DNA from: Atribacterota bacterium
GTDB lineage: Bacteria; Atribacterota; Atribacteria; Atribacterales; Caldatribacteriaceae
Direction of reading: 5' to 3'
DNA: 47,558 bases
NCBI GenBank assembly: GCA_039638595.1
Contig: JBDIWM010000011.1
Location: forward strand, 1 to 47,558
Notes under the pieces: model-generated
What the model saw: only the letters and a program-made list of their open reading frames with translations
The model's database searches: none
Told to the model about the DNA's origin: nothing
In this document: piece by piece, positions 1 to 6,249 of the stretch
Layout of the letters: each line of letters starts with the position of its first letter
Numbering within the stretch: position 1 is the first letter of the stretch
Translations under genes and position numbers: made by a program

Positions 1-376
1 ACGGGTCGGTCTTAAGGAAGCCATCAAAAAACGGATCAACCTCCTCTCCGGGGGTCAGCAACAGCGAGTGGCCATCGCTCGAGCACTGCTCAATTCTCCG
101 CAACTCATCTTAGCTGACGAACCCACCGGAGCTCTGGATACCAAAACTGGGGAACAAGTCCTTGAACTCCTTGCCGAAATCCGGCATGAATCAAACATGA
201 CCATGGTCATGGTAACCCACAACCGGGACGTGGCCCTCCAAGCTGACCGGGTCATTGAGCTCATTGACGGAAAGCTCTGCAAAGAGGTCTATCCCAAAAC
301 AATCGGGCTTAAGGAAGCCACTGAAATTTTGGAGTCCCATGCCTGCAACCTCGAAGACCTAGAGCATTCATCCTGA
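1..376 (+). CDS. ABC transporter ATP-binding protein, C-terminal part (cut by window edge)
   Basis: This is the C-terminal half of an ABC ATPase of the LolD/MacB/FtsE-like lipoprotein or peptide exporter group; the start lies left of the window. The reading frame is open from base 2. It shows the ABC signature LSGGQQQRVAIARAL, then Walker B with D-loop (LILADEPTGALD), and the H-loop histidine in MVMVTHN. EPTGALD after Walker B is typical of the MacB/LolD subgroup, which pairs with a MacB/FtsX-like permease. The Walker A part is outside the window, so the partner permease and substrate cannot be seen. The thioesterase gene follows 22 bases downstream on the same strand and may be co-transcribed. 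Confidence 0.93.
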   Translation, partial: RVGLKEAIKKRINLLSGGQQQRVAIARALLNSPQLILADEPTGALDTKTGEQVLELLAEIRHESNMTMVMVTHNRDVALQADRVIELIDGKLCKEVYPKTIGLKEATEILESHACNLEDLEHSS

Positions 377-398
377 TTACGCTTCGAAGAGGGATACT

Positions 399-788
399 AT
401 GGAAAAGATCGAAATGCTCAAAGAACGGTTCTCTCAAGAACCATACGCAAGGCTCTTTGGTTTTGAACTGGAAGAGTTAGCTGAGGGGTACGCTCGAATC
501 AAAATGGAACTCAAACCAGATTTACACAACATCTTCCAACTCACTCATGGCGGGGCGATTTTCTCCCTCATTGACGAAGCCTTCGAAATGGCATGCAATT
601 CACATCTTGAAGACGCGGTGGCGATGAGCATCACTGTCCATTACATTCGACCCGCCCAGGGGCGATTCCTCACCGCTTTCTGCCGGGAAGTGGCACTCAC
701 CCGAAAAACTGGCATCTACGACATTGAAGTACACAATGAAGACGGAGAGCTGATTGCTTTGGCCCGCGCTATTTCCTATCGGAAGTAG
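399..788 (+). CDS. PaaI/YdiI-like hotdog-fold thioesterase
   Basis: A 129-residue single-domain hotdog protein, the usual length for PaaI-type acyl-CoA thioesterases. The segment HGGAIFSLIDEAFEMACNSH carries the HGG loop and the acidic residue on the central helix that form the active site in this family, followed by the MSITVHYIRPA strand. It probably hydrolyses an aromatic or short acyl-CoA thioester in the cytoplasm, but the substrate cannot be read from sequence. A GAGG element lies just before the ATG. The gene follows the ABC ATPase and ends in a hairpin shared with the ferritin gene from the other strand. Confidence 0.85.
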   Translation: MEKIEMLKERFSQEPYARLFGFELEELAEGYARIKMELKPDLHNIFQLTHGGAIFSLIDEAFEMACNSHLEDAVAMSITVHYIRPAQGRFLTAFCREVALTRKTGIYDIEVHNEDGELIALARAISYRK

Positions 789-812
789 AAGACGGGGCCT
801 GGCCCCGTCTTC
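788..812. terminator. Bidirectional hairpin spanning two convergent stop codons
   Basis: A perfect 12-base inverted repeat with a single central base runs exactly from the last base of the thioesterase TAG to the last base of the ferritin TAG on the other strand. The GC-rich stem would end transcription of both convergent units. On the plus strand it is followed by a moderately T-rich run; on the minus strand there is no clear T-tract. Confidence 0.75.
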
Positions 813-1303
813 TATCCTTCTCGTTCCCCCATGACTTTATCCAGAATCATCAACCCATTTCCGCTTTCACCAACCAGCTTGAGCTTAGCCAAAATCTCAA
901 CGGCATTTTTCTCCTCTTCCACCTGCTCGTCGATAAACCACTGAAGATGAACCTGCAATGGATAATCGTTTTCCACTTTGGCCATCTCATAGAGCGCATT
1001 GATGAGTCCAGTAACCTTTTGCTCATGCTTATAGACCGCCTCAAACATCTCCTGAAGGGACTTGTACTCTACTGGTGGCTTATCAATAGCCTCCAACACC
1101 ACTCTTCCGCCCCGGTCATTGACAAAATCATAGAGTTTCATGGCATGCCCCAGTTCTTCTTTAGCCTGGACCTTCAGCCAGTGGGCAAAACCACCCAGGT
1201 TCATCGATTCGCACTGAGCAGCCATGGCTAAATACAGATATCCAGAATAGAGTTCATTTTTAATCTGCTCATTCACTGCCTGTTCCAGCTTCTGACTTAA
1301 CAT
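812..1303 (-). CDS. ftn: Bacterial non-haem ferritin
   Basis: A 163-residue FtnA-type ferritin that oxidises Fe(II) and stores it as ferric mineral in a 24-subunit shell. The ferroxidase residues sit at the same numbers as in E. coli FtnA: E17, Y24, E50, H53 (in EELGHAMK), E94, Q127 and E130. A strong AGGAGGAG ribosome site precedes the ATG. The flavodiiron protein gene lies 36 bases upstream on the same strand, so the two probably form an operon for oxygen and iron stress in an anaerobe. A TATAAT just upstream may give a second promoter. Transcription ends at the 788-812 hairpin. Confidence 0.96.
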   Translation of the reverse strand: MLSQKLEQAVNEQIKNELYSGYLYLAMAAQCESMNLGGFAHWLKVQAKEELGHAMKLYDFVNDRGGRVVLEAIDKPPVEYKSLQEMFEAVYKHEQKVTGLINALYEMAKVENDYPLQVHLQWFIDEQVEEEKNAVEILAKLKLVGESGNGLMILDKVMGEREG

Positions 1304-1338
1304 CGCAACTCCTCCTTTTCCTTCTTTTCGTTATTCCT

Positions 1339-1344
1339 ATTATA
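1339..1344 (-). promoter_or_regulatory. Possible internal promoter for ferritin (-10 TATAAT)
   Basis: A perfect TATAAT on the minus strand overlaps the stop codon of the upstream flavodiiron gene and lies 35 bases before the ferritin ATG. No good -35 hexamer stands 16-18 bases upstream, so this is tentative. Confidence 0.35.
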
Positions 1345-2539
1345 AACCACGTATCAACTGGCCAAATTCCCGACCTAATTCCACCGCCCGATGAAAGTCT
1401 TCTGGTTTTCCACTACCCTGAAACTCAAAGGATTGCACGACTTCCCAATTCAGCTGACTGGCAAACTTCTCAAATTCTCTTTTAGCTCCACCAGACCAGC
1501 CAAAACTCCCGAAATAGAGCGCCTTTTTGTGTTTTATGCTCTTTCGCTCAGCAAGATCCAGCAAATGGACTATATAAGGGAAAAGACCATTCTCATAAGT
1601 GGGTGCACCAACCACCACCCCCCTGCGCACTAAGAGTGACGGCAGGATATAACTCACATGGTGCCTCCGCACATCAAAGATTTCCACCCTTACGCCACTT
1701 TCAGCAATCCCCTGGGCAAGTGCATCCATCATGGCTTCGGTATTTCCATACATCGAGCCATACACCAGCGTTACTTCTTTTTCTCCACCACTCTCAGCGT
1801 AGGTCGCCCAGCGACGATAGAGCTCCACAATGAGGCTCGGTTGCTTGCGCCAGATAAGCCCATGGGAAGGAGCAATAATTGAAACTGGCAAACTGGAAAG
1901 CTTTTCAATGGCCCGGAGCACCATAGTGCTGAATTTTGCCACGATGTTGGCATAGTAGCGAAGGGACTCTTGCTGATAGAAATCAAAGTCACCACATTCG
2001 TCATCGAAAATAGCACCCTGCAGCGCCCCGTATCCTCCAAAAGCATCACAGGAAAAGAGGACCTGTGAACTTTTCTCATAGGTCATCATGGTCTCTGGCC
2101 AGTGAACCATGGGGGTCAGAAAAAATTTGAGTGTTTTCTCACCCAGAGGAATTTCCTCACCGTCCTTCACCACCCGGATGCGGTCAGTAATTCCATAAAA
2201 TGCCGAAACCATCATTTTTGCCTGAGGCGAACAGAGCAACGTTGCCCGTGGAGCCATCTTCCATAATACCTTGAGAATCCCGGTGTGGTCAGGTTCAAGA
2301 TGGTTCAGGATGATATAGTCAATTTGAGAAATTTCCAAAGACTCCTCAACTCGCCTCAAGTATTCGTCCACCTTAAGGGATTTGGCAAGGTCAACAATGG
2401 CCTTTTTTTCATCCATGACCAGATACGAATTGTACGAAACTCCTTCCTGGGTAATCGGCCACAGACCCTCAAAAAGGTCGGTAGTATGATCATTCACTCC
2501 TATCCAGTGTATCCCAGAGTGTATCGCTACTGAAGGCAT
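1340..2539 (-). CDS. fprA: Flavodiiron protein (A-type flavoprotein, FprA/NorV family)
   Basis: A 399-residue two-domain flavodiiron protein that reduces O2 to water and/or NO to N2O in the cytoplasm, usually with electrons from rubredoxin. The metallo-beta-lactamase-like domain has a complete diiron site: H80, E82, D84 and H85 (NHLEPDHTG), H146, D165 and H226. The flavodoxin domain starts near residue 255 with the FMN phosphate loop GSMYGNTEAM. There is no rubredoxin fusion. O2 and NO reductases cannot be told apart from sequence. The strong GGAGGTG ribosome site fixes the start. Ferritin lies downstream on the same strand, which suits oxygen defence in an anaerobe. Confidence 0.96.
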   Translation of the reverse strand: MPSVAIHSGIHWIGVNDHTTDLFEGLWPITQEGVSYNSYLVMDEKKAIVDLAKSLKVDEYLRRVEESLEISQIDYIILNHLEPDHTGILKVLWKMAPRATLLCSPQAKMMVSAFYGITDRIRVVKDGEEIPLGEKTLKFFLTPMVHWPETMMTYEKSSQVLFSCDAFGGYGALQGAIFDDECGDFDFYQQESLRYYANIVAKFSTMVLRAIEKLSSLPVSIIAPSHGLIWRKQPSLIVELYRRWATYAESGGEKEVTLVYGSMYGNTEAMMDALAQGIAESGVRVEIFDVRRHHVSYILPSLLVRRGVVVGAPTYENGLFPYIVHLLDLAERKSIKHKKALYFGSFGWSGGAKREFEKFASQLNWEVVQSFEFQGSGKPEDFHRAVELGREFGQLIRGL

Positions 2540-2568
2540 AAAAACACCTCCATTCTGAGTTTACCTTC

Positions 2569-2574
2569 ATTATA
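2569..2574 (-). promoter_or_regulatory. Probable -10 box of the fprA-ftn operon
   Basis: A perfect TATAAT on the minus strand lies 30 bases before the fprA ATG, with a GGAGGTG ribosome site between them. The sequence 17 bases upstream is a poor -35 match, so the promoter may need an activator or be weak. Confidence 0.45.
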
Positions 2575-2601
2575 CTCCAGGAAAGACCCTTTTCTCGTTT
2601 T

Positions 2602-3135
2602 CTATACGCTGAAACGAGTCCGAATTTCGTTTTGCTCTTCCAGAGAAACCAGACGTTCTAGGAGAAAAGCAATCACCAGAACTCCCCCAAAAGACATTCC
2701 ATATCGAGTGAGTGCAAAACGTACCCCCAGACTTTGAGCCTCAAAAAGGAGCATGGGAATTTTCATCGTCGACCATGCCCCAAGAAAGACCCACACATTC
2801 CGCAGACTCACCCCTTTTTTGAGTAAAACCTCAGCCACGGGAAACGCTGCATAGAGGGGACCAGCAGCAAAGGCTCCGAGGGCAACGGCGATTCCAATAC
2901 CCAACCATCCTGATGCGTCACCCAATTTTTTGATCACCTTTTCCTTAGGGACCCAAACATCAAAAAGGCCCGTTAAAACAAAAATCGGAGGAATCACACC
3001 AAGCATAAAAAGGGTATTTTGAAACGCCACGGCAAAGATTTTTCTTCCCCAGGATGGCATATAGACGGTAATCCCAAGACACACCGCCAGAACCACCAGA
3101 AAACCATAATACGAGTTCAAACCCTTCCTTTTCAT
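2602..3135 (-). CDS. Permease subunit, second half of a split PF03773-type permease
   Basis: A 177-residue hydrophobic protein with about four membrane helices. It resembles one half of the PF03773 (ArsP/DUF318) permeases, which are normally single chains of about 300 residues. Its core segment (GPLYAAFPVAEVLLKKG, then the KIPMLLFEAQSLG region) is recognisably similar to VAFPLAKVLLENG in the gene directly upstream, so the two are homologous halves and probably form a heterodimer. The gene between them is absent and the gap is only 9 bases. The substrate is unknown; metal or metalloid export is known in the wider family but is only inference here. Confidence 0.75.
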   Translation of the reverse strand: MKRKGLNSYYGFLVVLAVCLGITVYMPSWGRKIFAVAFQNTLFMLGVIPPIFVLTGLFDVWVPKEKVIKKLGDASGWLGIGIAVALGAFAAGPLYAAFPVAEVLLKKGVSLRNVWVFLGAWSTMKIPMLLFEAQSLGVRFALTRYGMSFGGVLVIAFLLERLVSLEEQNEIRTRFSV

Positions 3136-3144
3136 CTTGCCTTA

Positions 3145-3633
3145 TCACCTCACGAACAGGTAAACACTGTACCCAATGACGAAGGAATAGAAGTAGGCCA
3201 GCAGATTTCTCCATAAGGTAGCATGAAAACGGAAGTACTGTGACTCCAGAGGTGCCGTTACCACTCCGACCATCATCAATGTAGAAATGAAAACCGCCAT
3301 TTGGGCAATCCCGGCACCATTCTCTAGGAGCACCTTGGCCAGCGGAAAAGCCACAAAACCGGGAATAAGGGTAACCGAACCAACCATTGAAGCAATGAAA
3401 TACCCTACAAAACCACTTTTCTCTCCTATGTAGGTAACAATAGTTTCTTTCGGTAAAAAAACCACCAAACATGAAATGAGCAATATCATCACGGCAAAGG
3501 GAGGAAGGATAAAAAGAAAACTCCGATAAGCTCGCCACAGAGCCTGAACGGCCTTCTTTTTATCCTTTACCAAAGACACCAAAAGCCAGGTCAGAGCAAG
3601 ACCATAAAAAATTGGTACTGAAGGGTCTTTCAC
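3145..3633 (-). CDS. Permease subunit, first half of a split PF03773-type permease
   Basis: A 162-residue membrane protein with about four helices, homologous to the next gene through the VAFPLAKVLLENG segment. Its ATG overlaps the padR stop by four bases, so translation is probably coupled and the permease is controlled with its regulator. Together with the downstream gene it makes up the length of a normal PF03773 permease. There is no sign of a frameshift: the second gene has its own start, so two separate subunits is the simplest reading. Confidence 0.75.
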   Translation of the reverse strand: MKDPSVPIFYGLALTWLLVSLVKDKKKAVQALWRAYRSFLFILPPFAVMILLISCLVVFLPKETIVTYIGEKSGFVGYFIASMVGSVTLIPGFVAFPLAKVLLENGAGIAQMAVFISTLMMVGVVTAPLESQYFRFHATLWRNLLAYFYSFVIGYSVYLFVR

Positions 3634-4022
3634 GGTGTTTTCCCCCTTTTTTCAGAAAGCAGTTCCTCATATTTTCTGAGGAAGGCCTCAAATCGTTTTA
3701 GCTGGCTTTGAATATGGACAACCCAGGACCGGAGCGCAGCGTGTCCTTTTTCGGTGATGTAGTACACCCGTTTTGCCGGCCCAGAACTGCCCATGGTCCA
3801 TTCCGAACGCACCAGACCTTCCTCTTCCATCCTACGCAAACTCCGGTACACCAATCCCCCGTCACACATTTCATTCTGAAACCAGGTTTTGCGAATCTCC
3901 TCCAGAAGCTCATATCCATGAGATGGTTCATGGGCTAAAAGAAGAAGGAGACAGGGCCGAAAGAAACGTTCAATTTTAAAACCTGGGCAACCATTGGAGA
4001 CTCTTCTTTTCTTTTTCATCAT
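3630..4022 (-). CDS. PadR-family transcriptional regulator
   Basis: A 130-residue winged-helix protein of the PadR family. The recognition helix region (LLLLLAHEPSHGYELLEEI, about residues 25-43), the following GLVYRSLRRMEEEGLV and the wing ending VYYITEKGHAAL are typical. A helical C-terminal part likely serves for dimer formation, as in short PadR proteins. It is the first gene of an operon with the split permease. Two tandem ATG codons (4022 and 4019) start it, and there is no evident Shine-Dalgarno sequence. The consensus promoter and inverted repeat immediately upstream suggest it represses its own operon until a ligand, possibly the permease substrate, binds. Confidence 0.88.
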   Translation of the reverse strand: MMKKKRRVSNGCPGFKIERFFRPCLLLLLAHEPSHGYELLEEIRKTWFQNEMCDGGLVYRSLRRMEEEGLVRSEWTMGSSGPAKRVYYITEKGHAALRSWVVHIQSQLKRFEAFLRKYEELLSEKRGKTP

Positions 4023-4023
4023 T

Positions 4024-4042
4024 TATATGAAAAAAACATATA
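4024..4042. promoter_or_regulatory. Inverted repeat, likely PadR operator
   Basis: TATATG and CATATA form perfect 6-base arms around seven A residues. The repeat fills the space between the predicted transcription start (about 4047) and the padR ATG (4022). A second perfect palindrome, ATAATT-A-AATTAT at 4046-4058, overlaps the -10 box. PadR proteins usually bind short AT-rich dyads at their own promoter, so one or both are good operator candidates. Confidence 0.6.
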
Positions 4043-4053
4043 GAGATAATTAA

Positions 4054-4082
4054 ATTATATAGAAACAGGAATACTCTGTCAA
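4054..4082 (-). promoter_or_regulatory. Perfect-consensus sigma-70 promoter of the padR-permease operon
   Basis: On the minus strand TTGACA (4082-4077), a 17-base spacer and TATAAT (4059-4054) match the sigma-70 consensus in all twelve positions. The expected start near 4047 gives a leader of only about 25 bases without a Shine-Dalgarno site. Such a strong promoter in front of a regulator fits tight repression. Confidence 0.85.
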
Positions 4083-4108
4083 TCAACCCCAGCAAGAAAA
4101 TGGGCAAC

Positions 4109-4591
4109 CTATTTGAACCTGGAAGAAGGTGAGGTAGAATCGGGCTTTTCCCTCTGCACCAGGGGACAGGAGTGGCAACCTCCAGCATCGAAAAATTCAA
4201 CAATCTGGTAGTCAGGAGCAAAAGAACGGTCAATCCAACGGATGAAAAAGAAAAAAGTCATCACACTCCCTATTACCCCTAAGGTAAGGATGAGAGGGGA
4301 ACGCACAAACAGGTGCAGTACCAGATACGTAACCAAAACTCCGACCACAGGAAAAAGGTACACCAGAAAAGCCGTGGCAAGGGCTGTGGAATCCTGAAGT
4401 TCAACCAGAACCTCGTCACCCTTCGAAGCACCAATGCAATTGCGAGCATTAACCACGTAAAAATCACTTTGCGAATCATCGATCCAAGAAGTGTTGAACG
4501 GACAGCCCTCTTCCCCGCAGGAAACACCTTTTTCCATTTTCACCTGAGCGTACATTCCGCAAACGTCAATTACGGTCCCCCGACGACGCAT
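4109..4591 (-). CDS. RseC/MucC-family membrane protein
   Basis: A 160-residue protein of the RseC/MucC (SoxR-reducing) family. The N-terminal part begins RRRGTVIDV and holds C11 and the pair C25/C30 (CGEEGC). Two adjacent helices span about residues 70-96 and 98-119, with a short loop between. The C-terminal tail adds C139 and C142 (GGCHSC). Family members act in the inner membrane with the Rnf complex or with envelope-stress sigma factors, but neither is visible here. It follows pspC with a 21-base gap and a GGAG ribosome site, so the two are likely one unit. Its exact role here is unknown. Confidence 0.82.
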   Translation of the reverse strand: MRRRGTVIDVCGMYAQVKMEKGVSCGEEGCPFNTSWIDDSQSDFYVVNARNCIGASKGDEVLVELQDSTALATAFLVYLFPVVGVLVTYLVLHLFVRSPLILTLGVIGSVMTFFFFIRWIDRSFAPDYQIVEFFDAGGCHSCPLVQREKPDSTSPSSRFK

Positions 4592-4612
4592 CGCATGCTC
4601 TCCGCCAGAACC

Positions 4613-5014
4613 TTATCGTTTCAGAAGAAGAACTACACTTCCCACAATCAAAATGAGTGGAAAAAGAATCTGTCCCGGATGGGGAATAAAACGGATAAAG
4701 AAGTGAGAAAAGGTTTGGGAAAGCCAGAGAATACCAATTACAAGAAGAATCCAGGCCAGAATCTGGCGATTATTTTTCTTCTCCTCGTCTTGGCTATTAC
4801 GACTTCCTTCAGGAAGCTCAACCTCCTCTTCTTTGGGTTTCTCTGGAACCACAATCCAGGCGATAAGATATGCCACAATTGCACTTCCGGCAAGAAGAAT
4901 GAATAACACCGCGATCAACCGAACAATGGTTGGGTCCGTTTCCAGGTACTCAGCAATCCCCCCACACACACCTCCCAGAACTCGCTCTTTCCGAGAACGG
5001 TACAATCTCTTCAT
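4613..5014 (-). CDS. PspC-domain membrane protein
   Basis: A protein of 133 residues starting MKRLYRSRKERVLGGVCGGI, the hallmark of the PspC domain (about residues 1-58, including one membrane helix). Two more hydrophobic segments lie in the C-terminal half, after a charged linker rich in Glu and Lys. PspC proteins take part in envelope stress responses or regulate other membrane proteins. A GTG nine bases upstream (5023) is in frame, but the ATG at 5014 gives the usual family start and sits after a GTGGGA element. It is co-directional with the rseC-like gene. Confidence 0.87.
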   Translation of the reverse strand: MKRLYRSRKERVLGGVCGGIAEYLETDPTIVRLIAVLFILLAGSAIVAYLIAWIVVPEKPKEEEVELPEGSRNSQDEEKKNNRQILAWILLVIGILWLSQTFSHFFIRFIPHPGQILFPLILIVGSVVLLLKR

Positions 5015-5088
5015 GATTCCCACTCGCTTTCAAAAAGTCATCATGTATAATTTTATAATACACGGAAAACAAAACCCAGGATAGAGGA
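5015..5088. promoter_or_regulatory. Divergent promoter region between pspC and the Rsm22-like gene
   Basis: The 74-base gap is AT-rich in its middle. On the minus strand TTGTTT (5072-5067), a 17-base spacer and TATACA (5049-5044) can drive pspC-rseC. On the plus strand two overlapping TATAAT boxes (5046-5051 and 5054-5059) can drive the methyltransferase gene; neither has a good -35. AGGA at 5078-5081 is the ribosome site for the ATG at 5089. Confidence 0.5.
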
Positions 5089-6249
5089 ATGAGCACGCTT
5101 TTTCAAGAATTAGACACGGTCATTCCACATTATCTCTTTGGGCGTCGTACGCCTGCTCAGGAAGAAATCAGGCGTGCTATTGTTTCTGCCTCGAGCCTCT
5201 TTACCTTTGGTGAAGAAGAAAGGCCCGTTCGCTATTTCGCGCAAAAAGAAGTTTTAAAAGGATATCTCCTCTATTTCCTTCCGGTCAGTCTCCATAAGAT
5301 GTATTTCACTCTGAAAGAAACATTCAGACATCCAGCTCTCAGAACAACTACAGGAAGCCTAAGGATTCTTGATATCGGTTGTGGGATAACACCGTCCATT
5401 ATAGCACTTCTTGAACTCTATAAGCAGGAGAACCTTCCCCCTATCCATTTCGAGTATACTGGAGTCGACGTGGACCCTCACGCCCTGAGGGTGGCCTGCG
5501 AACTCATGACAATGCTGGTTCCTTCCCACTACCAGATTAGTTACCAGTTTCTCAAAATGGATTTGCGCAAAGCAGGAAGTTTTACTGAGCTCAAAAACCT
5601 CCATCCTCACCTTCTTTTGATGTCAAACTCCTTGGGAGAACTTGTCTCCCAAGGAGTCCCTTTAATGGACCTTTCAAAAAAACTTGGTGCCTTCATTTTG
5701 GAAGACCACCTCACAGCAATCTTCATCGAACCAGGAACCAAAAATGCTTCCCAACGGCTCCATTTCGTGCGGGATTTCTTAATTCAGCAATACCGAATCA
5801 CACCGTACAGCCCTTGCCCTCACTCCTTGCCCTGCCCCGCCTTAAGACAAAAAAACTGGTGCTATGAAGAATGGCGTTGGAGAAGTCCCAATTATCTCCG
5901 CTTCTTAGAACCCGTGGGGCTCCAGACTCGTCATCTTAAGTTGAGCTACGCCATTTTTACCCCACAGAATCACCATCTTACCGAAACATTTCCCCCCTGC
6001 GAGGGACCAGTCATCAAGTGCACTAGCCACCTCATCAAAGAAAAAAGCAAATCCCGGCTTTGGGGATGCATGGGGGGAGAACTCAAAGACATCGAAAAGC
6101 TCGAGCGAGACTACGTCCCAAACGATCCCTGGCTCACCATAAGAAAGGGAACCTATTTTTCCACAAGTTCACTCATCACGCTATCAGGAAAGCACCGTCT
6201 CCCCAAAGAGGCCCAAATCACCATCCTCTACCAACCCCCTGAAGGTTAA
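5089..6249 (+). CDS. Rsm22/METTL17-like SAM methyltransferase with cysteine cluster
   Basis: A 386-residue protein that I assign to the Rsm22 (METTL17) group, small-subunit-associated SAM methyltransferase-like proteins. The N-terminal helical part includes YFAQKEVLKGYLLYFLP; the SAM site reads ILDIGCGITPS (about residues 103-113), followed by YTGVDVDPHAL. After the methyltransferase fold comes CPHSLPCPALRQKNWC (C243, C249, C258), and C311 in VIKCTSHL. In METTL17 four cysteines with similar spacing bind a 4Fe-4S cluster. The gene stands alone on the plus strand with its own promoter, and its stop overlaps that of ftsY. Whether it modifies rRNA or only aids ribosome assembly is unknown. Confidence 0.75.
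   Translation: MSTLFQELDTVIPHYLFGRRTPAQEEIRRAIVSASSLFTFGEEERPVRYFAQKEVLKGYLLYFLPVSLHKMYFTLKETFRHPALRTTTGSLRILDIGCGITPSIIALLELYKQENLPPIHFEYTGVDVDPHALRVACELMTMLVPSHYQISYQFLKMDLRKAGSFTELKNLHPHLLLMSNSLGELVSQGVPLMDLSKKLGAFILEDHLTAIFIEPGTKNASQRLHFVRDFLIQQYRITPYSPCPHSLPCPALRQKNWCYEEWRWRSPNYLRFLEPVGLQTRHLKLSYAIFTPQNHHLTETFPPCEGPVIKCTSHLIKEKSKSRLWGCMGGELKDIEKLERDYVPNDPWLTIRKGTYFSTSSLITLSGKHRLPKEAQITILYQPPEG

Noticed and set aside
3135-3145. A frameshift splitting one permease gene into two
   Set aside because: The second part has its own ATG and about four complete helices, the first has a proper stop, and both halves are similar in size, so two real subunits is more likely.
2960-3538. 192-codon minus-strand frame covering both permease genes
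   Set aside because: It is in another frame, rich in Cys, Phe and Trp with no hydrophobic periodicity; the two permease frames show clear helices and internal homology.
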